Assembly (NCBI GenBank): GCA_959022495.1
Contig: CAUEYX010000039.1
Location: 1 to 27,597, forward strand
Length of the DNA: 27,597 nt
DNA from: an uncultured Lachnospiraceae bacterium
GTDB lineage: Bacteria > Bacillota > Clostridia > Lachnospirales > Lachnospiraceae
Direction: 5' to 3'
Part shown: positions 16,592 to 24,700 of the stretch, piece after piece
How the letters are laid out: each line of letters begins with the position of its first letter
How positions within the stretch are numbered: position 1 is the stretch's first letter
Made by a program: the position numbers and the translations under genes
Notes under the pieces: model-generated
Seen by the model: only the letters and a program-made list of their open reading frames with translations
Told to the model about the DNA's origin: nothing
Databases searched by the model: none

Positions 16592-17551
16592 ATGCATTAT
16601 GACATCAGTTTTCCGAATCTTGGCATTACGCTGGATCATGTGGGGAAGGAAATCACTGTTTTCGGATTTAAAATCGCATATTACGGGATCATCATCGGGG
16701 CCGCGATCCTGATCGGATTTCTGATTGCCACCCACGAGGCGAAGCGGACGCGGCAGAATCCGGAAGATTATCTGGACATGGGGATCATAGGCGTGGTGGC
16801 CGGCATTGTGGGCGCGCGTCTGTATTTCGTCATTTTCTCATGGGATATGTATAAGGACGATCTCCTTGAGATTTTTAATACAAGGAATGGCGGGCTCGCG
16901 ATCTATGGCGGTGTGATCGGCGCGGTGATCGCGGTTTTTATCCTCGCCAGGGTAAAACATCTGTCCCCGTTCCAGATTCTTGACACCGTGGCCATGGCCA
17001 TCCTGAACGGGCAGATGCTCGGGCGCTGGGGAAATTTCTTCAACCGGGAAGCTTTCGGGGGATACACGGACAGTCTGTTTGCCATGAGGCTTCCCCTGGA
17101 CGCGGTGCGCTCCGGGGATGTGACAGAGGTCATGCGCCGGAATATGGAGACGATCGGGGGCGTGGATTATATCCAGGTCCATCCCACCTTCCTCTATGAA
17201 TCTGTGTGGTGCGCTGTACTGCTCGTGATTCTGGTGCTGTACCGGAAACATAAGAAATATGAGGGTGAGCTTTTTCTCCTCTATGTGTTCGGCTATGGGC
17301 TTGGGAGAGTATGGATTGAAGGACTGCGCACGGACCAGCTTCTTCTCCCGGGGATCGGGCTCCCGGTATCCCAGCTTCTGGCGGGGATCATTGTCCTGGG
17401 CGCGGGGACGGCCCTTCTGTATCTGCGGAAGCATCATCGGAAGATGCCTCTGCTCAAAGGGGGAAAAGTTTTTGAGCCCATGCCGGATAAGATTGAGGGC
17501 AGCAGGCCTCCGAAGAAGAAAGATAAAATCTTTAAGTTTAAGGAGAAGTAA
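16592..17551 (+). CDS. lgt: Prolipoprotein diacylglyceryl transferase
   Basis: Lgt moves a diacylglyceryl group from phosphatidylglycerol to the lipobox Cys of prolipoproteins at the membrane. It has 319 residues and about seven membrane segments. The signature GRWGNFFNREAFG lies near residues 144-156 with its Asn and Arg. HPTFLYES near 198 and GRVWIEGLRTDQL near 237-249 are also family motifs. The C-terminus extends about 40 residues into a basic, cytosolic-looking tail rich in Lys. The ATG has an AAAGGAG Shine-Dalgarno. The gene is followed by the strong hairpin at 17603-17662. Confidence 0.95.
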   Translation: MHYDISFPNLGITLDHVGKEITVFGFKIAYYGIIIGAAILIGFLIATHEAKRTRQNPEDYLDMGIIGVVAGIVGARLYFVIFSWDMYKDDLLEIFNTRNGGLAIYGGVIGAVIAVFILARVKHLSPFQILDTVAMAILNGQMLGRWGNFFNREAFGGYTDSLFAMRLPLDAVRSGDVTEVMRRNMETIGGVDYIQVHPTFLYESVWCAVLLVILVLYRKHKKYEGELFLLYVFGYGLGRVWIEGLRTDQLLLPGIGLPVSQLLAGIIVLGAGTALLYLRKHHRKMPLLKGGKVFEPMPDKIEGSRPPKKKDKIFKFKEK

Positions 17552-17602
17552 GGGAAAACCTGGGACTTGAACAGGGGATTGCAATAACGGAAAAATACGA
17601 TA

Positions 17603-17662
17603 AAAGGCAGTTCTGTCAGAGTGGTATTCCTAACGGGATGCCTGGGACAGAACTGTCTTTTT
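17603..17662. terminator. Bidirectional intrinsic terminator between lgt and the XRE regulator
   Basis: AAAGGCAGTTCTGTC (17603-17617) pairs with GACAGAACTGTCTTT (17646-17660). The 15-pair stem contains one G-T pair. The stem ends in TTTTT on the plus strand and in TTTT on the minus strand, so it can stop both lgt and the convergent regulator gene. Confidence 0.85.
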
Positions 17663-17716
17663 GGTTCTGCCGGTTCCTGTTTCGGACAAGCTGTTTCCCG
17701 GCAGTCTCCAGGCCGT

Positions 17717-17929
17717 CTAATAGAGGATCTCCACTACGTCTTCGATCCGGCACTCCAGTATCTGGCACAGAGCGGCAAGGGTGGCAATATTTACATTATC
17801 TCCCCTCTTGAGGTGATACAGAGTCCCCTTGTTGAAGTTGTAAGTATTGATCAGCTTATAGGTTGAGATCCCCTTTTCTTTCATTGTGGCCCACAGGGGC
17901 TCATAGGAAAAGGAAGGCGCGTGATTCAT
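17717..17929 (-). CDS. Small XRE-type helix-turn-helix regulator
   Basis: This 70-residue protein is essentially one Cro/C1-type DNA-binding domain. WATMKEKGISTYKL matches the first helices, NFNKGTLYHLKRGD the recognition helix region, and NIATLAALCQILECRIEDVVE the closing helices. An ATG frame opens at 17977, but the start at 17929 is preferred. It has AGGGGA four bases upstream, and the protein then starts right before the helical domain. The gene is divergent from a membrane-anchored protein gene. The inverted repeat at 18039-18056 between them is the natural candidate operator. Target and ligand are unknown. Confidence 0.85.
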   Translation of the reverse strand: MNHAPSFSYEPLWATMKEKGISTYKLINTYNFNKGTLYHLKRGDNVNIATLAALCQILECRIEDVVEILY

Positions 17930-18020
17930 AATGTCCCCTCCATAAAAAGTTACAGTCCCTTTCTTACAAGAAAACATCCTGCACGGAAGGCGGATCAGTA
18001 ACTAAAAAAATTATATTTTA

Positions 18021-18060
18021 TACCTAACAACTTGAACATACCTAAGATATTAGGTATAAT
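18021..18060 (+). promoter_or_regulatory. Promoter with embedded inverted-repeat operator (XRE/membrane-protein divergon)
   Basis: TTGAAC (18032-18037) and TATAAT (18055-18060) are separated by exactly 17 bases and point to the membrane-protein gene. The spacer contains the perfect inverted repeat TACCTAA (18039-18045) and TTAGGTA (18050-18056), separated by GATA. A third copy of the half-site, TACCTAA, lies at 18021-18027, 18 bases upstream. A protein bound here would block RNA polymerase. That the neighbouring XRE protein is this repressor is inference from position. Confidence 0.75.
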
Positions 18061-18126
18061 GGAGAAGTATTCACACAGAGGAGGGTTACTATACAGAAGG
18101 ATAAAGCAGCAATGGAGAGAGGAGAA

Positions 18127-18840
18127 ATGGACAAAAAAATGAAAGTACTCTTAGCAGTCGTGGCAGGCGCAGCCGCGGGGATCTTTTTTGTCTGTTTTCT
18201 GCATGTGAACTGCGGTGTGCAGATGACATTGATCAGCGGGATGAGGGATGTCTGTCTGCTGACAAATGTACCGGCTTCCTATGAGCTGGAATATTACAGC
18301 CCGGCGGGAAATAAGGTCCGGGTATATGATGAGAACGGCAGGGAAGTGAGAGCGGAATATATGGTGAAAGGGGACAGGGTCAGACTCCGTTTTTCAAAAA
18401 GGTTCGTAAAAAATGAAATTTATCACTGTACCCTCCGGAAAGGAGATGCGTTTATCGGGACAGCCGCGGGAGGGGATCTGAGTGAGATGCGGACCTTATA
18501 TTTTACACGGATGAATCTTTGGGACAGACGTTTTAAGGAATGCAGGAATGAGACATGGATTGCAGGGACAGATCTGCGGAGCGCCTATCAGATGCGCGGC
18601 GGACGCATCCGGCTGGGAAAGGTCCGGCTGTTTCTGCAGAATAGGCTGACGTCATGGAAAGAGAAGGTCGATCTGGACGAGTTTGAGCACGAGATCTACA
18701 TGGACGGACGGAAGATAGATCTAAGCGGCGGCTTGGCGGACTGTGGGAATACAGAACCGGGGCCGCATATGCTTGAGATCAAGGTGACGGGCATGGCGCA
18801 GAAAATGCAGTATCAAAAGCAGATTGAGATTATAGAATAA
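18127..18840 (+). CDS. Membrane-anchored protein of unknown function
   Basis: I do not recognise this 237-residue protein. It begins MDKKMKVLLAVVAGAAAG, and residues of about 6-26 form one hydrophobic segment, either an uncleaved signal or a single anchor. The remainder is hydrophilic and would lie outside the cell. It contains Cys residues at the exit of the membrane segment and near residues 38, 90, 132 and 217. An ATG at 18112 is in frame, but the second at 18127 has a better GGAGAGAGGAGA context. The promoter upstream carries an operator that is probably bound by the divergent XRE regulator. No transport, enzymatic or lipobox motif is seen. Confidence 0.7.
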   Translation: MDKKMKVLLAVVAGAAAGIFFVCFLHVNCGVQMTLISGMRDVCLLTNVPASYELEYYSPAGNKVRVYDENGREVRAEYMVKGDRVRLRFSKRFVKNEIYHCTLRKGDAFIGTAAGGDLSEMRTLYFTRMNLWDRRFKECRNETWIAGTDLRSAYQMRGGRIRLGKVRLFLQNRLTSWKEKVDLDEFEHEIYMDGRKIDLSGGLADCGNTEPGPHMLEIKVTGMAQKMQYQKQIEIIE

Positions 18841-18842
18841 AT

Positions 18843-18964
18843 GTCCATAGAGGCGGTACAATGATCAAAGCCCCGGCACTGCGCCAGGGCTGTTTTCATG
18901 TGTGGGACAGCGCCTCTGTACATCAAAATGTACAAAAAACCGACTGCCCTCTATGGACTTTTGT
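18843..18964 (+). repeat. Structured intergenic region with competing stem arms
   Basis: GTCCATAGAGG (18843-18853) is the perfect reverse complement of CCTCTATGGAC (18948-18958), which is followed by TTTTGTTATTTTT. The same left arm can instead pair ATAGAGGCG (18847-18855) with CGCCTCTGT (18911-18919), with one T-G pair. Between them are AGCCC/GGGCT (18869-18873 and 18887-18891) and the palindrome at 18917-18934. It follows the unknown membrane-protein gene and precedes PFOR. It may be a terminator for the first, an attenuator, or a structured RNA. I recognise no named riboswitch. Confidence 0.5.
18917..18934. promoter_or_regulatory. Palindrome upstream of the PFOR promoter
   Basis: TGTACAT, CAAA, ATGTACA form a perfect 7-pair inverted repeat with a 4-base spacer. 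Its centre is about 63 bases upstream of the predicted PFOR transcription start, a typical position for an activator site. It can also fold as a hairpin in RNA read from upstream. Confidence 0.45.
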
Positions 18965-18982
18965 TATTTTTGGCGATATAAT
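18954..18982 (+). promoter_or_regulatory. Promoter of the PFOR gene
   Basis: TGGACT (18954-18959, 4 of 6 to the -35 consensus) and a perfect TATAAT (18977-18982) are separated by 17 bases. The leader before the PFOR start would be about 50 bases and ends in the strong Shine-Dalgarno AAGGAGGA. The -35 overlaps the right arm of the long inverted repeat. Confidence 0.6.
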
Positions 18983-19038
18983 AAAACCACATGTGAATAT
19001 ATGTATTTTCTATGTAAATTTTAAGGAGGAACAAGAAA

Positions 19039-22000
19039 ATGGCAAGAAAAATGAAGACCATGGACGGTAACCAGGCCGCTGCTCACGTGTCATATGCTTA
19101 CACAGAAGTTGCGGCGATCTACCCGATCACACCGTCATCCGTTATGCCGGAACATGTTGACGAATGGGCAACAGAAGGCAGAGAAAATATCTTCGGACAG
19201 ACAGTCAATGTCGTAGAGATGCAGTCCGAGGCAGGCGCGGCAGGCGCTGTACACGGCTCTCTGTCAGCGGGGGCACTGACGACAACATTTACAGCGTCCC
19301 AGGGACTTCTTCTGATGATCCCGAACCTGTACAAAGTTGCCGGCGAGCAGCTTCCGGGTGTGTTTAACGTATCCGCCCGCGCCCTTGCAAGCCATGCACT
19401 TTCCATCTTTGGCGATCATTCAGATGTTTACGCCTGTCGCCAGACCGGAGCGGCGATGCTCTGCGAATCCAGCGTACAGGAGGTTATGGACCTGACACCG
19501 GTCGCACACTGTGCGGCACTGGAAGGAAAACTTCCTTTCATCAACTTTTTTGACGGATTCCGTACATCCCATGAGATCCAGAAGATCGAGACATGGGATT
19601 ACGACGATCTGAAAGATCTGGTAAATATGGATGCCATTGACGCTTTCCGCGCGCACGCGCTGAACCCGAACCATCCGTGCCAGAGAGGTTCCGCTCAGAA
19701 CCCGGATATTTTCTTCCAGGCAAGAGAGGCATGTAACCCGTACTACGACGCGCTTCCGGGAATCGTCCAGAACTACATGGACAAGGTAAACGAGAAGATC
19801 GGTACAGATTACAAACTGTTTAACTACTACGGAGCAGAGGACGCTGAGCACGTAATCGTGGCTATGGGGTCTGTCTGTGATACAATTGAAGAGACCATTG
19901 ATTACCTGCTGGCAGCAGGCGAGAAAGTCGGCGTGATCAAGGTGCGCCTGTACAGACCGTTCTGCGCTCAGGCACTCATCGACGCGATCCCGGATTCTGT
20001 GAAGAAGATCTCTGTTCTTGACAGGACAAAAGAGCCGGGAGCTATGGGTGAGCCGCTGTACCTTGATGTTGTCGCGGCACTGAAGGGAACAAAATTCGAC
20101 GCAGTTCCGATCTACACAGGACGCTACGGACTTGGTTCGAAAGATACGACACCGGCTCAGATCGTTGCTGTATTCCACAACGATGAAAAAGAGAAATTCA
20201 CCATCGGTATCGTGGACGATGTGACAAACCTGTCACTGACAGCGGACGAGCCGCTTGTTACGACACCGGAGGGCACAATCAACTGTAAGTTCTGGGGTCT
20301 TGGCGCTGACGGTACAGTCGGAGCGAACAAGAACTCCATCAAGATCATCGGTGACAACACAGACATGTACGCTCAGGCATACTTTGATTATGATTCCAAG
20401 AAATCAGGCGGCGTTACAATGTCCCACCTGCGTTTCGGAAAATCACCGATTAAATCAACATACCTGATCCGTCAGGCGAATTTTGTGGCATGCCACAACC
20501 CGTCTTATGTGGACAAGTACAACATGGTACAGGAGCTTGTTGACGGCGGTACATTCCTTCTGAACTGCCCGTGGGATATGGAAGGACTTGAGAAGCATCT
20601 GCCGGGACAGGTGAAAGCTTATATCGCGAACCATAACATTAAATTCTACACCATCGACGGCATCAAGATCGGTAAGGAGATCGGCCTTGGCGGACGTATC
20701 AATACTGTGCTTCAGTCCGCATTCTTCAAGCTTGCGGCCATCATTCCGGAAGAGGAAGCGATCGACCTGATGAAGGCGGCAGCGAAGGCTACATACGGAA
20801 GAAAGGGCGACAAGATCGTTCAGATGAACTATGACGCCATCGACGCAGGCGCGAAGCAGGTTGTTGAAGTCAGCGTTCCGGAGAGCTGGAAAGATGCTGC
20901 TGATGAAGGACTTGCCGTGCCGCACGTAGGTGAGGATGGAAGAAAAGACGTTGTTGACTTCGTTAAGAACATCCAGGCGAAAGTAAATGCTCAGGAAGGG
21001 AATACACTTCCGGTATCCGCGTTCAACGAGTATGTTGACGGTTCCACACCGTCCGGATCTTCCGCATACGAGAAACGCGGTATCGCGGTAGATATCCCGG
21101 TATGGAAACCGGAGAACTGTATCCAGTGTAACCGCTGCGCATATGTCTGCCCGCACGCTGTTATCCGTCCGGTGGCCCTCACAGAGGACGAGCTTGCGAA
21201 AGCTCCGGAAGGAATGGAAGCGATCGATATGATCGGTATGCCGGGCATGAAATTCTCCATCACAGTATCCGCTTACGACTGTACGGGATGTGGTTCCTGC
21301 GCGAACGTATGCCCGGGCAAGAAGGGCGAGAAGGCTCTCGTTATGGAGAACATGGAAGCAAATGCCGGCAGGCAGGACTACTTCGATTATGGAAGAGAGA
21401 TCCCGGTAAAACCGGAGGTTGTCGCGAAGTTCAAAGAGACAACGGTAAAGGGAAGCCAGTTCAAACAGCCGCTGCTTGAGTTCTCAGGCGCATGCGCGGG
21501 CTGTGGAGAGACACCGTACGCGAAGCTGATCACACAGCTCTTCGGTGATAGAATGTATATCGCGAACGCGACAGGATGCTCCTCTATCTGGGGTAACTCC
21601 TCACCGTCCACACCTTACACGGTAACTCCGGAAGGCAAAGGGCCGGCTTGGTGTAACTCCCTGTTCGAGGATAACGCTGAGTTTGGATATGGTATGCTGC
21701 TGGCACAGAATACAATCCGTGACAGAATGAAAGTAAAAGTCGAGAAGATTGCTGATATTGCTGAGAAAGAAGAGGTAAAAGCGGCTGCGGAAGAGTACCT
21801 TGATACCTTCGGCTGCGGCGCGACGAATGGAACAGCCACAGATAAGCTGGTAGCTGCTCTTGAGGCATGTGACTGCGATCTTGCCGAGAAGAACGAAGTG
21901 CTTAAGAACAAAGACTTCCTTGCTAAGAAATCCCAGTGGGTATTCGGCGGCGACGGATGGGCTTACGATATTGGATTCGGCGGTGTTGACCACGTGCTCG

Positions 22001-22587
22001 CGAGCGGCAAGGACATCAACATCATGGTATTTGATACAGAGGTTTACTCCAACACAGGCGGTCAGTCCTCCAAGGCTACGAAGACCGGTGCTACAGCACA
22101 GTTCGCGGCAGGCGGTAAAGAGACGAAGAAGAAAGACCTTGCGGGCATGGCAATGAGCTACGGATACGTATATGTTGCGCAGATCGCGATGGGTGCTGAT
22201 TTCAACCAGACAGTCAAAGCCATCACAGAGGCTGAGGCTTATCCGGGCCCGTCACTGATCATCGCTTACGCTCCGTGTATCAACCACGGTATCAAGAAGG
22301 GTATGAGCAAGGCTCAGACAGAGGAACAGCTCGCGGTTGAGTGCGGATACTGGAATAACTTCCGGTACAATCCGGCTGCTGAGGGCAATAAGTTCTCACT
22401 TGACAGCAAAGCTCCGAAGCAGGAAGACTATCAGGCATTCCTTGACGGCGAGGTACGTTACAACGCGCTGAAGAGAGCAAATCCGGAAAAAGCGGCAAAA
22501 CTGTTTGCGATCAACGAGCAGGAAGCAATGGAAAGATATGCATATCTTAAGAAGCTGGTAGACGTATACGCAGAAGACGCTGAGTAA
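19039..22587 (+). CDS. nifJ: Pyruvate:ferredoxin (flavodoxin) oxidoreductase, single chain
   Basis: This enzyme oxidises pyruvate with CoA to acetyl-CoA and CO2 and passes electrons to ferredoxin, central to clostridial fermentation. At 1182 residues it matches the one-chain PFOR type. The N-terminal TPP-domain half shows YPITPSSVMPEHVDEW near residue 30. The ferredoxin-like domain has two iron-sulphur motifs, CIQCNRCAYVCP near 694 and CTGCGSCANVCPG near 748. CAGCGETPY near 819 adds the third cluster ligands. The TPP-binding part has GDGWAYDIGFGG near 972 and NTGGQSSKAT near 1005. Codons look biased, for example Thr is nearly always ACA, as expected for a very highly expressed gene. Its own promoter and terminator make it a single-gene unit. 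Confidence 0.97.
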   Translation: MARKMKTMDGNQAAAHVSYAYTEVAAIYPITPSSVMPEHVDEWATEGRENIFGQTVNVVEMQSEAGAAGAVHGSLSAGALTTTFTASQGLLLMIPNLYKVAGEQLPGVFNVSARALASHALSIFGDHSDVYACRQTGAAMLCESSVQEVMDLTPVAHCAALEGKLPFINFFDGFRTSHEIQKIETWDYDDLKDLVNMDAIDAFRAHALNPNHPCQRGSAQNPDIFFQAREACNPYYDALPGIVQNYMDKVNEKIGTDYKLFNYYGAEDAEHVIVAMGSVCDTIEETIDYLLAAGEKVGVIKVRLYRPFCAQALIDAIPDSVKKISVLDRTKEPGAMGEPLYLDVVAALKGTKFDAVPIYTGRYGLGSKDTTPAQIVAVFHNDEKEKFTIGIVDDVTNLSLTADEPLVTTPEGTINCKFWGLGADGTVGANKNSIKIIGDNTDMYAQAYFDYDSKKSGGVTMSHLRFGKSPIKSTYLIRQANFVACHNPSYVDKYNMVQELVDGGTFLLNCPWDMEGLEKHLPGQVKAYIANHNIKFYTIDGIKIGKEIGLGGRINTVLQSAFFKLAAIIPEEEAIDLMKAAAKATYGRKGDKIVQMNYDAIDAGAKQVVEVSVPESWKDAADEGLAVPHVGEDGRKDVVDFVKNIQAKVNAQEGNTLPVSAFNEYVDGSTPSGSSAYEKRGIAVDIPVWKPENCIQCNRCAYVCPHAVIRPVALTEDELAKAPEGMEAIDMIGMPGMKFSITVSAYDCTGCGSCANVCPGKKGEKALVMENMEANAGRQDYFDYGREIPVKPEVVAKFKETTVKGSQFKQPLLEFSGACAGCGETPYAKLITQLFGDRMYIANATGCSSIWGNSSPSTPYTVTPEGKGPAWCNSLFEDNAEFGYGMLLAQNTIRDRMKVKVEKIADIAEKEEVKAAAEEYLDTFGCGATNGTATDKLVAALEACDCDLAEKNEVLKNKDFLAKKSQWVFGGDGWAYDIGFGGVDHVLASGKDINIMVFDTEVYSNTGGQSSKATKTGATAQFAAGGKETKKKDLAGMAMSYGYVYVAQIAMGADFNQTVKAITEAEAYPGPSLIIAYAPCINHGIKKGMSKAQTEEQLAVECGYWNNFRYNPAAEGNKFSLDSKAPKQEDYQAFLDGEVRYNALKRANPEKAAKLFAINEQEAMERYAYLKKLVDVYAEDAE

Positions 22588-22608
22588 AAATATCAATCAA
22601 ATTCACAG

Positions 22609-22636
22609 GCCGGGGAGGCAGGACTCCCCGGCTTTT
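22609..22636 (+). terminator. Intrinsic terminator of the PFOR gene
   Basis: GCCGGGGA (22609-22616) and TCCCCGGC (22625-22632) form a perfect GC-rich 8-pair stem with an 8-base loop, followed by TTTT. Confidence 0.92.
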
Positions 22637-22685
22637 GCACGTCCTGGGATAAATATCTCCGGTGAGTTACCAGAAATTACAAGCG

Positions 22686-22728
22686 TCAGATTTATTGACA
22701 AAAAACAAAATCTGCGGATATAATCTGA
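22686..22728 (+). promoter_or_regulatory. Promoter of the surface-protein gene with inverted repeat
   Basis: TTGACA (22695-22700, perfect -35) and TATAAT (22719-22724, perfect -10) are spaced by 18 bases. CAGATTT (22687-22693) and AAATCTG (22708-22714) form a perfect inverted repeat that brackets the -35 hexamer. A third related copy, AATCTGA (22722-22728), overlaps the -10. This suggests an operator, although no regulator gene lies nearby. Confidence 0.75.
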
Positions 22729-22796
22729 CCCGTGATGCCGAGTCCGGGCAGGGACATCTGCTTTGGATTCGAAATAATATTCACCAGGAGGAAACT

Positions 22797-24590
22797 ATGA
22801 AGAAAAAATTTTTGGCAGCCGTGATGGGCGCGGCTATGGTGATTCACGTAACACCAGTTATGACTCTTGCGGAGCCTGTGTCAGAGGAAATGGCAGCGGA
22901 GGAGACAATTCAGGCAGGGGTCACCGGTGCGGTGTCTGCTGCCGGGATGGAAATAACAGAGGCAGAAGAGACAGACAGCGCAGCAGCAGATGACAAGGCT
23001 GCGGCAGAAAATGCGGCGGGCGGAATTGTGAATGAAACGTACGCAGACGCGGACCTGGATGAGAGCGCGGGACAGGACGCGCTATTGATGAGCAGAGGCG
23101 CGGACCAGGAGATGTCAGTCCAGAATGAGAGTGTCAGCCGGGAGACATCAGCACAGGCTGAAATTACAGACCAGGCAGGACTGGAAGCCGCGATCGCCCA
23201 GGGAGGAACCATTGACCTGACAGGAAAGACCATCACTCTGGAGCGTCCCCTTACTGTGGATAACAGCGTGACCATTACAGGCGGTACACTGATCGGGACA
23301 GCAGGCGCGGGTTACAGTAATCTGGTAACGCTCACCGCGGATGCAGTTACCCTTGACGGCGTTACGATCATAACCGCGGCGGAGAACAAATCCGCTCTCC
23401 ACGCATACAGGAATGTACTTACGGCAAATAACCTCACAATTGACCATTCCAATTCAGCGGGCGGGGCTCCGATCATTGTGAACGGAGGAAGCGCGGTATT
23501 TACAGGAGATCTTAACCTGACACTGGGAGCTGATTCATGGTACGGTGTAAACGTACACGGCGCTTCCGCAGATTTCTCAGGCGCGTCCATCGCGCCGATT
23601 GCTGCCCTGAATGACACCCAGTCTGTTGTGTGTGTGGAGAATGGCGGGACAGTACCGGGAAAAGTCGCCAATACAACAGAAGTAGTGACCGCGGACGGAC
23701 AGACAGCTTATGTTCAGGATGAAAACCTTCCGGCATTCCTGAAGGCGAAGAAAGACAAAGATGTAATATCCGTTACACTGCTCCATGATGTGACGCTGAG
23801 TGAACCGCTCTATCTGGAGGAGGCTATGACAGTCAACGGACAGGGATATTACTTCAACGGTACAGCCGCGATTGGACAGGATAATGTGGTAACGGTCATG
23901 GCGGGAGAGTCGGATGTGGTTACCCTCACAGATCTGGGGATCAGGACGGACGCGGCGAACAAGTCGGCGCTCCGGATTTATAAGTCAAGGGCAGCGATTC
24001 GGGATATTACGCTGGACAACACGAACACCAGCGGCGGCGCAGGAATGCTTGTGGATGCAGGAACAGCGGATATTACCGGCGGGCTTGAGATTATTCTGGG
24101 GGAGAACTCCTGGGGCGGCATCAGCGTTGACGGCATCAACGGCGAGGCAGCGGTAAACTTCGCGGATGGGTCAAAAATGACGGTTCAGGATACCGCGGGA
24201 AAAGATCTGGAAGCGATCGTAATTGAGAATGCGGACGCCAGCCAGGTTGAGATCAACGGAGCTGACAATGCCGGGCTTGTCCAGGATGAGAATGGGAATT
24301 ATGTTGTGGATGATGGGACGATGACACCGGACCCGGAACCGGAAAACCCTGGAGACCAGAACGGTTCCGACCAGACGCAGGGAGATCAGAACCAGAACGA
24401 TCCGGCACAGAAACCGTCTGACAATACTCCGGCAGGCAGTGAAGAAGCCCGGGACAGCGGGGAGGGCGAAACAGTCAAGAGTCCGAAAACAGGGGACAGC
24501 AGCGCTCTTCTGGCAGCCTTGACCGCGCTTGCGGGATCAGGCGCAGCGGCAGCTGTAACCTTCCGCAGAAGAGACAGACGGGCAGAGTAA
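22797..24590 (+). CDS. Secreted, wall-anchored beta-helix-like surface protein with SPKTG signal
   Basis: This 597-residue protein has a signal peptide (MKKKFLAAVMGAAMVIHVTP, cut probably after about 25 residues) and an acidic, Ala/Glu-rich spacer to about residue 120. Two homologous modules follow (about 124-305 and 309-500). Each has short repeating strands like a right-handed beta-helix and a matching core such as ENKSALHAY and ANKSALRIY. A Gln/Asn/Asp/Pro-rich linker then leads to SPKTGD near 562, a hydrophobic Ala/Leu segment and RRRDRR. SPKTG fits the (S/P)PxTG sorting signals known from Clostridioides difficile sortase. The start at 22797 has AGGAGG; the frame open from 22662 has no such signal. 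No sortase is in the window. Function is probably adhesion or surface coating, but this is inference. Confidence 0.85.
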   Translation: MKKKFLAAVMGAAMVIHVTPVMTLAEPVSEEMAAEETIQAGVTGAVSAAGMEITEAEETDSAAADDKAAAENAAGGIVNETYADADLDESAGQDALLMSRGADQEMSVQNESVSRETSAQAEITDQAGLEAAIAQGGTIDLTGKTITLERPLTVDNSVTITGGTLIGTAGAGYSNLVTLTADAVTLDGVTIITAAENKSALHAYRNVLTANNLTIDHSNSAGGAPIIVNGGSAVFTGDLNLTLGADSWYGVNVHGASADFSGASIAPIAALNDTQSVVCVENGGTVPGKVANTTEVVTADGQTAYVQDENLPAFLKAKKDKDVISVTLLHDVTLSEPLYLEEAMTVNGQGYYFNGTAAIGQDNVVTVMAGESDVVTLTDLGIRTDAANKSALRIYKSRAAIRDITLDNTNTSGGAGMLVDAGTADITGGLEIILGENSWGGISVDGINGEAAVNFADGSKMTVQDTAGKDLEAIVIENADASQVEINGADNAGLVQDENGNYVVDDGTMTPDPEPENPGDQNGSDQTQGDQNQNDPAQKPSDNTPAGSEEARDSGEGETVKSPKTGDSSALLAALTALAGSGAAAAVTFRRRDRRAE

Positions 24591-24640
24591 GCGAAACAGA
24601 GAAGTTACGAAATAGAAAGCGGCCAAAGACCGCAGGATAG

Positions 24641-24698
24641 GGAGCAGACAGAGTCTGGACGGGGAGATACCCGGAGAGGACTTCTGTCTGCTCCTTTT
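24641..24698 (+). terminator. Intrinsic terminator after the surface-protein gene
   Basis: GGAGCAGACAGA (24641-24652) pairs perfectly with TCTGTCTGCTCC (24683-24694). A further GTC/GAC pairing extends the stem past a one-base bulge. TTTT (24695-24698) follows. The convergent amidase remnant ends three bases further on. Confidence 0.9.
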
Positions 24699-24700
24699 AT

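Noticed and set aside
15836..16735. A 299-codon minus-strand frame across ychF and lgt
   Set aside because: It crosses two conserved genes and their intergenic gap in antisense, with no recognisable motif.
17603..17662. Long hairpin considered as a small regulatory RNA
   Set aside because: T-runs on both sides and the position between convergent genes fit a bidirectional terminator, and no promoter for a separate RNA is seen.
18861..19070. A 69-codon frame running from the structured region into the start of PFOR
   Set aside because: It has no Shine-Dalgarno and overlaps the strong PFOR promoter and start. The region looks regulatory.
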